A DNA stretch of 8,818 nt from an uncultured Lachnospiraceae bacterium (GCA_905236925.1 CAJOQS010000165.1:1-8818), one strand, 5' to 3'. Counted from the first letter of the stretch, positions 1 through 6,699 are shown. Numbers and translations: made by a program. Notes: generated by a model not told the origin, from the letters alone.

Positions 1-213
1 GCAGAGAAGAAGCCCGCAGCCAAGAAGACCGTGACGGCCAAGAAGGCTGCCGAGCCCGAAAAGAAGGCAGAAGAGCCTGAGAAGAAGGCTGAAAAGAAGG
101 TTGCGGAAAAGAAGCCTGCAGCTAAGAAAGCTCCTGCAAAGAAGCCTGCAGCAGAGAAGAAGGCTGCTCCTGCCAAGAAAGCTGCTCCCGCCAAGACAAC
201 AGAGAAAAAGTGA
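1..213 (+). CDS. C-terminal tail of a Lys/Ala-rich protein (5' end outside window)
   Basis: The reading frame is open from the first base to a TGA at 211-213, so only the last 70 residues are visible. A GTG at 31 is merely an internal codon. By my count the tail holds 25 Lys, 21 Ala, 10 Glu and 8 Pro, in degenerate repeats of the KKPA, AAPAKK and EKKA type. It has no hydrophobic segment and no recognisable fold. Such tails are known on histone H1-like proteins, on HU proteins with C-terminal extensions and on some ribosome- or RNA-associated proteins, where they bind nucleic acid nonspecifically. The domain that would identify this protein lies upstream of the window, so no name is given. A terminator follows 11 bases after the stop, which fits this being the last gene of its own unit. 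Confidence 0.75.
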   Translation, partial: AEKKPAAKKTVTAKKAAEPEKKAEEPEKKAEKKVAEKKPAAKKAPAKKPAAEKKAAPAKKAAPAKTTEKK

Positions 214-224
214 GAATTCATTTA

Positions 225-250
225 AAAGGGACGCCGCGAGGCGTCCTTTT
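225..250 (+). terminator. Intrinsic terminator after the Lys/Ala-rich gene
   Basis: The stem pairs 225-235 with 240-250 around the GNRA-type tetraloop GCGA (236-239). The core is GGACGCC/GGCGTCC, flanked by A and T runs, and the 3' arm ends in TTTT. The A-tract before it and T-tract after it make it potentially bidirectional. It ends only 11 bases before the ATG of the next gene, which leaves no room for a separate promoter in between. Confidence 0.85.
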
Positions 251-261
251 GCGTAATTAAG

Positions 262-1548
262 ATGGGAATACTTTTATTTTTGATAATCATTCTGGCAGTG
301 ATAGTTTTTGCCGGAATCCTGAACGAGAAGATATTCAAGCTTCAGAGTGATATCGCGCTCATACTGATCACCGTGATCCTCGCGATGATACTCCTGATAG
401 TCCGTGCCGTGATACCGGACGGAACGGCGACCGCTTTCATCGATGGGCTCGGAAGCTTCGGATTTGAAGAATACCTCATGGACGGGGTTCTCTGCTTCAT
501 GCTTTTTGCCGGAGCGGGGAAGGTCAACATGGGAAAGTTCCGGCAGAACCTCAGACCGATATGTCTGCTGGCACTGCTGGCGACCATGCTGTCGTCCTTT
601 ATCTACGGAGGCCTGTTCTATCTGGTGGCCGGTATCTTCGCGATTCCGATGGATATATGGACATGTATCCTTCTGGGCTGTGTGGTGAGTCCCACCGACC
701 CTATCGCCGCAACCGGTATACTCAATAAGATCGGTCTTTCCAAAAGCGTCTGCTCCGTTATCGAGAATGAATCACTGTTCAATGACGGAACCGGAGTAAC
801 GCTGTTCATCTTTGTAAGGTCCATTGTGATGAGCAGCGGAAAGAGCAATTTCTTTGTTCTTATGGGACGCGAGGTACTCGGAGCCGCAGCCGTCGCACTT
901 GGCGTGTCGTTCCTGCTGTTCCGGCTCATGAGGCTTACGAGGGATCCTGTACGTTATATCCTGATCTCCCTGCTCGATGTGTCGCTTGTCTATGTTATCT
1001 GTGAGCATCTGGGCTTCTCGGGAGTTATCGCGTCGGTTGTATGCGGAATGTATTTCTCGTATTCGATGGACAAGATGGCCAGACAGGTTATGGTCGTGGA
1101 CCCGAGGGATTATTACCGGGATTTCTGGGAGATACTCGAAAGCATCCTGAATGCGATCCTTTTCGTGATGATAGGACTTCTCGTGCTGAATGCCGAGCTC
1201 AGCAGATATGTCGCGATCCTGATTCCCGCATCGATAATCGTTCTGATAATCTCAAGATCGGCGGGAGTATTTATAAGCACGGTCATGACGGGAAAGCATA
1301 TTCCGGGCAATTACAATCTTACCGAGTTTGTAACGCTGATGACATGGGCGGCGCTTAAGGGCGGACTTTCCCTCGCGCTTGCCGTGGGAACAAAGGAATA
1401 CCTTCCACACGATATTTATGTTGTCTTCATAAACGTTACCTATATATCCATATTTTTCACGGTCCTGGTCCAGGGACTCACTGTCGGAAAAGTCTACGTC
1501 AGGCTTGAAAGGAAAAAACTGGCCAGGCAGAAGAGGAGAAATCTGTGA
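262..1548 (+). CDS. CPA1-family Na+(K+)/H+ antiporter (NhaP-like)
   Basis: This 428-residue integral membrane protein has about 11-12 hydrophobic segments and probably exchanges cytoplasmic Na+ or K+ for external protons. Family marks seen directly are PTDPIA at residues 144-149, ESLFNDGT at 170-177 with the Asn-Asp pair (174-175) expected for CPA1 ion binding, and WAALKGGLSLAL at 362-373. In the last motif many relatives have Arg where this protein has Lys366. The C-terminal tail after about residue 412 is short and basic and carries no regulatory domain. ATG 262 is the first start codon after an in-frame TAA at 223-225, but no Shine-Dalgarno sequence precedes it and a terminator stem sits immediately upstream. 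The stop overlaps the start of the TrkA gene, which suggests coupled translation and a working partnership. Family assignment is firm; ion specificity is unknown. Confidence 0.9.
   Translation: MGILLFLIIILAVIVFAGILNEKIFKLQSDIALILITVILAMILLIVRAVIPDGTATAFIDGLGSFGFEEYLMDGVLCFMLFAGAGKVNMGKFRQNLRPICLLALLATMLSSFIYGGLFYLVAGIFAIPMDIWTCILLGCVVSPTDPIAATGILNKIGLSKSVCSVIENESLFNDGTGVTLFIFVRSIVMSSGKSNFFVLMGREVLGAAAVALGVSFLLFRLMRLTRDPVRYILISLLDVSLVYVICEHLGFSGVIASVVCGMYFSYSMDKMARQVMVVDPRDYYRDFWEILESILNAILFVMIGLLVLNAELSRYVAILIPASIIVLIISRSAGVFISTVMTGKHIPGNYNLTEFVTLMTWAALKGGLSLALAVGTKEYLPHDIYVVFINVTYISIFFTVLVQGLTVGKVYVRLERKKLARQKRRNL
1534..1538 (+). promoter_or_regulatory. Ribosome binding site fixing the GTG start of trkA
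   Basis: AGGAG lies 6 bases before GTG 1545, inside the end of the antiporter gene. It supports the GTG start that overlaps the antiporter stop as GTGA (1545-1548). Confidence 0.75.
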
Positions 1549-2924
1549 AGATCATTATCGCAGGTCTCGGCGAGACCGGGATCACCTTACTCAGGGCATT
1601 GTCATCGGAAGAGCATGAGATCACCGTTATCGATACCGACGGCGCCCTTGTTGACCGGATAACCGATGAATACAGCGTCGGAGGCATTGTCGGCAGCAGC
1701 GCCGCCAAGGAGACCCTCATGAAGGCGGGCGTCGAGGGAACCGATATCTTTATCGCGCTGACCCACATCGACGAGGTCAATCTGCTCAGCTGCATGCAGG
1801 CCAAGAATTTCGGCGCCTCCAAGACCGTTGGACGTATACAGATGCCTGATCTTTATTCTGACATCGTCGATCTTAAAAAGGAATACAGCATAGATTATAT
1901 AGTAAGGCCCGGAAAGGACATTGCTCTGGAAATATACAGAAATCTGGGTCTTCCGGGATTCGTGAAGCTCGAGGGACTGTTCGGGGACAAGGTTACGATC
2001 ATTGATATGAACGTTACTGCAGATTCCTGTCTTGCCGGCAAAAAGCTCGCGGAGATCAGGAGCAGCATCAGAAGCGATATGCTGATCAGTACCGTTATCC
2101 GCGACGACGAGCTCTTTATACCCGACGGCAGCTTTGTCATCATGGAAGGCGATATCCTGACCATTTCCGCATCTAGGGAAACACAGGACGAGATACTGGA
2201 AACACTCGGGATCACGAAGGATCCCGCAAATAACGTCATGATGGTGGGCTGCGGTCTGACCGGTGAGATCCTAGCGGAAAAGCTGACCGGCGAGGGCAGG
2301 CATCTGACGATAGTTGAAGACGATATCAGCTACTGCAGGCGGCTTATGAAGCGCTTCCCCTCCGCGAGGGTGATCTGCGCGAACGGCGATATCACCGAGG
2401 TTCTCGAGGAGGAGGGCCTTAAAAAGACCGGAACCCTGCTTTCGATAACCGACAGTGACGAGACGAATCTTGTTGTCAGCATGTTTGCGTGGTCGAAAAA
2501 GGTTCCGTCGGTCGTTACCCGTGTTGATAAGCAGAGCCATGTAAGGCTGCTTCACAAGGTCAAGATCGATATCACCGCATCTCCGACCGAGCTTTCGGTG
2601 CTCAGGATCATGCATTTCATAAGAAACTGCGCGGGCCGCAAGAAGACCGACAAGTCCGGCAGGTTTCTCGGGTTTTACCGCGTGGCGGACGGAAGGGCGG
2701 ATGTTATCGAGTTTGAGATCGAGTCTGCTTTCCCGGCGCTGGGAGTTCCGCTGGCGGATAAGAAATTCAAGCTGAAAAAGAACATTCTGATCTCGGGTAT
2801 CATCAGGGACGACGAGCTGATAATCCCGACAGGCGCCTCCTTCTTCAAGACCGGAGACCGTGTGCTTATCACCGCGCCGGTGGATAAGGGCATAAGCACC
2901 ATCGATGATGCTTTTTCGTTCTGA
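1545..2924 (+). CDS. trkA: TrkA-type RCK protein, full length with two RCK repeats
   Basis: This 459-residue soluble regulator is close to the usual length of TrkA (about 458 in E. coli). It has two copies of RCK_N plus RCK_C. The first Rossmann domain starts with GLGETG (residues 7-12), with an acidic residue at the end of strand two (Asp30). The first RCK_C spans about 140-220. The second Rossmann domain has GCGLTG (235-240) with Glu258, and the second RCK_C spans about 380-459. The family binds NAD(H) or other nucleotides on the N domains and gates K+ channels; RCK_C domains in Firmicutes often bind c-di-AMP. The normal partner TrkH/TrkG is not in this window; the gene instead overlaps a CPA1 antiporter gene by 4 bases and lies two genes before a CPA2 antiporter. 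A role in gating one of those transporters is inferred. GTG start with AGGAG upstream. Confidence 0.92.
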   Translation: MKIIIAGLGETGITLLRALSSEEHEITVIDTDGALVDRITDEYSVGGIVGSSAAKETLMKAGVEGTDIFIALTHIDEVNLLSCMQAKNFGASKTVGRIQMPDLYSDIVDLKKEYSIDYIVRPGKDIALEIYRNLGLPGFVKLEGLFGDKVTIIDMNVTADSCLAGKKLAEIRSSIRSDMLISTVIRDDELFIPDGSFVIMEGDILTISASRETQDEILETLGITKDPANNVMMVGCGLTGEILAEKLTGEGRHLTIVEDDISYCRRLMKRFPSARVICANGDITEVLEEEGLKKTGTLLSITDSDETNLVVSMFAWSKKVPSVVTRVDKQSHVRLLHKVKIDITASPTELSVLRIMHFIRNCAGRKKTDKSGRFLGFYRVADGRADVIEFEIESAFPALGVPLADKKFKLKKNILISGIIRDDELIIPTGASFFKTGDRVLITAPVDKGISTIDDAFSF

Positions 2925-2957
2925 AAAAATGTGTAATGAAGGGATGAATAATACCAA

Positions 2958-4022
2958 ATGAGCGGTTTTAAGGATTTTCTGAAAAAGAAGAATATAGTTT
3001 TTTCTGCAAAACGCTATTTTGTCGATGCTATGGGAGCCATGGCGAGCGGATTGTTCGCTTCGCTTCTGATAGGAACCATTATAGCCACAATAGGTCAGCA
3101 GTTTGATATAGAGGTTCTCAAAACGGTCGGCGTCTATGCAAAAGGTGTTGCCGGACCCGCAATGGCTGCTTCTATCGCGTATGCGCTTCAGGCGCCGCCG
3201 CTTGTCCTCTTTTCGATGATAGCGGTCGGAAGTGCCGCCAACACGCTCGGCGGAGCGGGCGGACCTCTGGCGGTGTTCTTTATCGCAATTATCACTACCG
3301 AAATAGGCAAGCTTGTTTCCAAGGAGACCAAGGTGGATATACTTGTGACGCCGAGCGTTACTATAGGCGTTGGTGTAGGTCTTTCAATGCTGATAGCTCC
3401 GCCGATCGGAAGTGCCGCAAGCTATATTGGCAATCTGATAATGTGGGCAACGGAGCTTCATCCGTTCTTTATGGGCATCATTGTTTCGGTCGTAGTCGGA
3501 ATGGTGCTTACGCTCCCTATCAGTTCGGCTGCGATCTGCGCGGCGTTCGGTCTTACCGGACTAGCCGGCGGAGCTGCTGTTGCCGGATGCAGCGCGCAGA
3601 TGATCGGCTTCGCGATCATGAGCTTCAGGGAGAATAAGGCCGGAGGCCTTGTATCACAGGGGCTCGAGACCAGTATGCTCCAGATGGGCAACATCGTGAA
3701 GAATCCCTGGATATGGGTTCCTCCGACCCTGTCGGCCGCTATCACCGGACCGCTTGCCACATGTCTTTTCAAAATGAGGATGGATGGCGAGGCTATAGCT
3801 TCGGGTATGGGCACATGCGGACTGGTAGGTCAGATCGGTGTCTACTCGGGCTGGATCAATGACATCGCAAACGGCAGCAAAGCTGCGATCACTTCCTTTG
3901 ACTGGATCGGCCTTGTTCTGATATGCTTCATTCTTCCCGGAGTCCTCTCATGGCTGTTCTGTCTGATCATGAGGAAGATGGGTCTGATAAAGGAAAATGA
4001 CCTGAAACTGGAAAACATTTGA
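2958..4022 (+). CDS. PfoR-type membrane protein (PTS_EIIC_2 family)
   Basis: This 354-residue, Gly/Ala-rich polytopic membrane protein has roughly 9-10 hydrophobic segments. The C-terminal half carries features I associate with the PfoR/COG3641 group: NPWIWVPP near residues 249-256 and ASGMGTCGLVGQIG at 281-294. That group is named for a putative regulator of perfringolysin O in Clostridium perfringens and is related by fold to PTS IIC permeases. No IIA or IIB domain or gene is visible here, so phosphotransferase sugar uptake is not supported and the substrate is unknown. ATG 2958 is the first start after an in-frame TAA at 2949-2951. The ribosome binding site is weak: AAGGG at 2939-2943 ends 14 bases before the ATG. 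The gene sits 33 bases after trkA and 19 before the CPA2 gene, clearly within the operon. The context suggests ion or osmolyte transport. Confidence 0.75.
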   Translation: MSGFKDFLKKKNIVFSAKRYFVDAMGAMASGLFASLLIGTIIATIGQQFDIEVLKTVGVYAKGVAGPAMAASIAYALQAPPLVLFSMIAVGSAANTLGGAGGPLAVFFIAIITTEIGKLVSKETKVDILVTPSVTIGVGVGLSMLIAPPIGSAASYIGNLIMWATELHPFFMGIIVSVVVGMVLTLPISSAAICAAFGLTGLAGGAAVAGCSAQMIGFAIMSFRENKAGGLVSQGLETSMLQMGNIVKNPWIWVPPTLSAAITGPLATCLFKMRMDGEAIASGMGTCGLVGQIGVYSGWINDIANGSKAAITSFDWIGLVLICFILPGVLSWLFCLIMRKMGLIKENDLKLENI

Positions 4023-4030
4023 TGATATTC

Positions 4031-4037
4031 GGGGTGA
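4031..4037 (+). promoter_or_regulatory. Ribosome binding site favouring a TTG start for the CPA2 antiporter
   Basis: GGGGTGA matches the 3' part of the consensus AGGAGGTGA with one change. It lies 4 bases before TTG 4042 and 10 bases before a second in-frame TTG at 4048. No ATG or GTG is in frame between this site and the first hydrophobic segment, so one of these two TTG codons is the likely start. Confidence 0.6.
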
Positions 4038-4041
4038 TGAG

Positions 4042-5490
4042 TTGAGATTGTTTTTTGGCGAATATCTGGCCGGTACGACACCGGCCGCGCAGGCGATAAT
4101 TACTATCGCCATAATGCTGTTATCCGGTTTTCTGATGACGAGGATAACAAAACTGCTTCGGCTCCCGAACGTAACCGCGTACATAGTCGCAGGTATACTG
4201 ATCGGTCCGTATTGCCTTGGAATGATTCCGATGAACGTTGTTCAAGGCATGGTTTTTCTTCCTGATGTCGCACTGGCCTTTATTGCTTTTTCGACGGGAG
4301 AGTTTTTCAAGCTCTCCACACTTCGAAAGAACGGGATAAAGGTCATTATTATAACGCTTTTCGAAGCTCTGGCAGCTTCAATTGTCGTTTTCATACTCAG
4401 CTTCTGGATACTCGGACTGGACTTCGCTTTTTCCGTTGTTCTTGCCGCGCTGGCATCAACTACGGCTCCGGCATCCACAATGATGACGATACGTCAGACA
4501 GGAGCAAAGGGAGATTTTGTCGATACGCTCCTTCAGGTGGTGGCGCTTGATGACATGGTAGGCCTGATCGCATACTCGACCGCGATCACGGTCGCAGTCA
4601 TGTCCTACACGGGCGGGAAGTTCTCGGTTTCGGGCATAGCCATATCTGTCGGAAAGAATCTCGGAGTACTTGTTCTCGGAGGACTGTTCGGAGTTATCAT
4701 GAATCTGGTTATCTCCGACAAAAACTCCAAGGACAACAGACTGATCATTGCCATAGCAATTCTTTTCTCGTTCTGCGGCATATGTACACTTATGGATATC
4801 TCGCCTCTTCTGGGCTGCATGTCCATGGCGACAGTATATTACAACATGTCCGACGATGAGAAGCTGTTCAAGCAGCTGAACTATTTCTCGCCTCCGCTGC
4901 TTCTGCTGTTCTTTGTGCGGAGCGGTATATCGTTTGATCTCAGGGCATTGTTCTCCTCTTCGGGCAGTATCGGGGCGACGCCGCTGATAATAATCGGAAT
5001 CCTGTATTTTGTTGTCAGGATAATCGGTAAGTACCTCGGAGCGTGGATAGGCTGCCTGATCACAAAAAAGGAAAAGAAGACAAGGAACTATCTGGGCTTC
5101 GCGCTGGTTCCCCAGGCCGGAGTGGCGATCGGACTTGTTGCTCTGGGAGCACGCACGATAGGCGGAGCGGAAGGAGAAGCGCTTCAAACCATTATTCTGG
5201 CGTCGAGTGTACTGTATGAGCTTATAGGGCCGGCGCTCGCAAAGCTTTCCCTTTATCTTTCGGGATCTTATTCGAATAAGCTTGAAGATGTGGTCCAGGT
5301 TGAAGAAAAAACACCGACCGGAGCAGAAAAGAGCAGCCTTGAGCTCCTCATCGAACGAATAGAAAAGATTCAGGCGGAGCTGCCCGAGCATGAAATAAAT
5401 GAAAACGAGGAAGCCTTTACGGAAGCTGCGGAAGCTTATTACGAGAATTCGATGCAGCCGAGATTCAGAAAAAGGACTCGCATGAGATAA
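4042..5490 (+). CDS. CPA2-family cation/proton antiporter (Kef/NapA-like membrane domain)
   Basis: This 482-residue protein has an antiporter membrane domain of about 12 segments (residues 15-405). N-terminal marks are LRLPNVTAYIVAGILIGP (39-56), typical of CPA2 and Kef proteins, and STTAPAST (139-146). ALDD at 168-171 places two adjacent Asp residues where electrogenic CPA2 antiporters carry their ion-binding pair; K+-specific Kef proteins usually differ there, so Na+/H+ exchange is somewhat favoured. After the membrane domain comes a hydrophilic tail (about 410-482) that is Glu-rich, probably helical, and ends in a basic RFRKRTRMR cluster. No RCK domain is fused, unlike KefC or CpaA, so the TrkA protein encoded two genes upstream is a candidate regulator. 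TTG start chosen from the upstream GGGGTGA. It is separated by 19 bases from the PfoR-type gene. Confidence 0.88.
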   Translation: MRLFFGEYLAGTTPAAQAIITIAIMLLSGFLMTRITKLLRLPNVTAYIVAGILIGPYCLGMIPMNVVQGMVFLPDVALAFIAFSTGEFFKLSTLRKNGIKVIIITLFEALAASIVVFILSFWILGLDFAFSVVLAALASTTAPASTMMTIRQTGAKGDFVDTLLQVVALDDMVGLIAYSTAITVAVMSYTGGKFSVSGIAISVGKNLGVLVLGGLFGVIMNLVISDKNSKDNRLIIAIAILFSFCGICTLMDISPLLGCMSMATVYYNMSDDEKLFKQLNYFSPPLLLLFFVRSGISFDLRALFSSSGSIGATPLIIIGILYFVVRIIGKYLGAWIGCLITKKEKKTRNYLGFALVPQAGVAIGLVALGARTIGGAEGEALQTIILASSVLYELIGPALAKLSLYLSGSYSNKLEDVVQVEEKTPTGAEKSSLELLIERIEKIQAELPEHEINENEEAFTEAAEAYYENSMQPRFRKRTRMR

Positions 5491-5546
5491 GCGTAGAACA
5501 TAGGAATAAAACAATCGGACTAGAAATTAAAAGGAGAATTAACTTT

Positions 5547-6266
5547 ATGAATTCATGGGATCCTCTTGCAAGAGCGCTGGGAGAATGGTCGGTAGGAGTC
5601 GGAACAAGTGCGGTTATCTTCAGGATCTTTCTCAGCCTTATCCTTTCTGCGATAGTCGGATGGGAGAGATCATCAAAAAGGCATTCCGCCGGCCTCAGAA
5701 CCTTTATGCTGGTGTCGCTGGCTGCCACGCTCGGGATGATAATCGATCAGTATATAGCAAGGACCAATCCCGCACATGTATATATAGTATCCGGAGCTGC
5801 GGTCGTTGCCATGTCCATTATCAGTATAAATTCGATCCTGTTCTCGTCCCGCAACCAGATCAAGGGACTCACGACATCGGTCGGGCTGTGGACATGGAGT
5901 ATCGTGGGACTGCTGATCGGAGCAGGCTTCTACACGATCGCTTTTGTAGCATTTGCAACTCTGTTCATTGAGCTGATGTGGTTCCCGACAATGGAGAAAT
6001 ACCTAAAGAACAGGTCGAATCACTTTGAAGTGCATCTTGAACTCAAGAACAGCACCTTCCTTCAGGATTTCGTTACAACGATAAGAAAGCTTGGACTGAC
6101 GATCGATGATATAGAGCTTAACCCCGCCTATGCCGGATCGGGACTTTCAGTATACTCGGTGGCAATATCGATCTCAAGCGCCGAGCTGAAGAAATACAAG
6201 ACCCATGCCGAGATCATCGAGGCACTCAGAACACTTGAATATGTTTACCATATCGAGGAGATCTGA
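5547..6266 (+). CDS. MgtC/SapB family membrane protein
   Basis: This 239-residue protein has about five hydrophobic segments in the first 150 residues and a soluble C-terminal domain (about 157-239) of alternating strand and helix, resembling the ACT-like domain of MgtC. Diagnostic MgtC motifs are visible: GWERSSKRHSAGLRTFMLVS at residues 38-57, and KGLTTSVGLWTWSIVGLLIG at 106-125. In pathogens MgtC promotes survival at low Mg2+ and inside macrophages, partly by inhibiting the F1Fo ATP synthase; most environmental and gut homologues have no known function. ATG 5547 follows AAGGAG (5531-5536) at a 10-base spacing. The gene is 56 bases after the CPA2 gene with no obvious terminator or promoter between, so it is taken as the last operon gene. 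A hairpin terminator follows about 70 bases downstream. Confidence 0.9.
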   Translation: MNSWDPLARALGEWSVGVGTSAVIFRIFLSLILSAIVGWERSSKRHSAGLRTFMLVSLAATLGMIIDQYIARTNPAHVYIVSGAAVVAMSIISINSILFSSRNQIKGLTTSVGLWTWSIVGLLIGAGFYTIAFVAFATLFIELMWFPTMEKYLKNRSNHFEVHLELKNSTFLQDFVTTIRKLGLTIDDIELNPAYAGSGLSVYSVAISISSAELKKYKTHAEIIEALRTLEYVYHIEEI

Positions 6267-6280
6267 TAAGAACGGCTTAT

Positions 6281-6318
6281 GTGACCAAACTGTCACTTAC
6301 GGGTCACCGGGCTGTCAG
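6281..6318 (+). promoter_or_regulatory. Four GTCAC-type half-sites at exact 11-bp spacing (probable operator)
   Basis: GTGAC (6281), GTCAC (6292), GTCAC (6303) and GTCAG (6314) begin exactly 11 bp apart, about one helical turn. The last three extend to heptamers in the same orientation: CTGTCAC (6290), GGGTCAC (6301) and CTGTCAG (6312). The first copy is inverted, so 6281-6286 GTGACC also pairs with 6302-6307 GGTCAC. Direct repeats of this spacing are the usual binding arrangement of OmpR/PhoP-type response regulators, and exporter ATPase genes like the one downstream are often controlled by such regulators. The sequence pattern is certain; its role is inferred. Confidence 0.55.
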
Positions 6319-6320
6319 AA

Positions 6321-6329
6321 TGGTATGTT
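6321..6329 (+). promoter_or_regulatory. Possible extended -10 element downstream of the phased repeats
   Basis: TGGTATGTT fits the extended -10 form TGnTATAAT with two mismatches in the hexamer. It begins 3 bases after the last GTCAG repeat, the position expected for an activator-dependent promoter lacking a good -35. Transcription would begin near 6336, at the foot of the hairpin at 6335-6368. This is a weak prediction. Confidence 0.3.
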
Positions 6330-6334
6330 AGAGT

Positions 6335-6373
6335 AATAAGCGTCAGGGAGATGTCCCGGGCGCTTATTCTTTT
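6335..6373 (+). terminator. Intrinsic terminator after the ion-transport operon (or leader attenuator)
   Basis: AATAAGCG (6335-6342) pairs perfectly with CGCTTATT (6361-6368). An inner GGGA/TCCC stem (6346-6349 with 6354-6357) closes on the loop GATG, and TCTTTT follows. It is the first terminator after the MgtC-family gene. If the promoter proposed at 6321 is real, the same hairpin would also be at the 5' end of the ABC leader. Confidence 0.8.
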
Positions 6374-6605
6374 GTTCAGGCGCCGGGACAACCATTGAAA
6401 CAAAGTTTAAACAAGAATTAACTATCGGAGGAATTCATAATGGAGATATTAAGATGTGAGGGACTGACAAAAACCTACGGCTCGGGCGATACCGAGGTCA
6501 GGGCTCTTGACAATGTGAGCTTCAGCGTGGAAAAGGGGGAATTCGTTTCTATCATCGGCCCCTCGGGAAGCGGTAAATCAACACTGCTCCATATTCTGGG
6601 AGGAG

Positions 6606-6640
6606 TCGACAAGCGAGCCGGGAAAGGGCTCGGACTTCGA
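6606..6640. repeat. Imperfect palindrome at the point where ABC similarity weakens
   Basis: CGAGCC (6614-6619) and GGCTCG (6627-6632) form a perfect 6-bp stem around a 7-base loop. AAG/CTT pairing extends it with a two-base bulge, and TCGA occurs on both outer sides (6606-6609 and 6637-6640). The inner arm starts exactly at codon 59 of the ABC fragment, where similarity to the family drops. It could be chance in a decaying gene or a trace of the rearrangement. Confidence 0.4.
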
Positions 6641-6663
6641 GATACGGATGTACTGAATAAAAT

Positions 6664-6699
6664 AAACGGGCGCCGGCATGATGCTGACGCCCGTTTTCT
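6664..6699 (-). terminator. Bidirectional terminator between the converging units
   Basis: AAACGGGCG (6664-6672) pairs with CGCCCGTTT (6688-6696), with inner pairing 6674-6678 to 6682-6686 around a 3-base loop. On the minus strand the stem is followed by an ATTTTATT tract and serves the gene ending at 6740. On the plus strand it is followed by TCTG after CGTTTT and would stop transcription through the ABC fragment, whose reading frame runs across it. Confidence 0.85.

Noticed and set aside
2271..2957. 228-codon minus-strand open frame opposite trkA
   Set aside because: It has no domain or ribosome binding site, and the opposing TrkA sequence is complete with both nucleotide-binding motifs.
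2958..4022. Complete sugar phosphotransferase system
   Set aside because: Only a IIC-like membrane protein is present, with no IIA, IIB or sugar enzyme genes around it.
4456..5514. 352-codon open frame on the minus strand opposite the CPA2 gene
   Set aside because: Its translation is Arg/His/Gln-rich with no recognisable domain, and the plus strand encodes a clear antiporter. It is a shadow frame.
6395..6425. TTGAAA with a possible TAACTA -10 before the ABC fragment
   Set aside because: The start would fall at or past the ribosome binding site, and the -10 is poor.
6267..6439. Riboswitch upstream of the ABC gene
   Set aside because: The region is short and is explained by phased repeats and one simple hairpin. 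No known aptamer motif was recognised.
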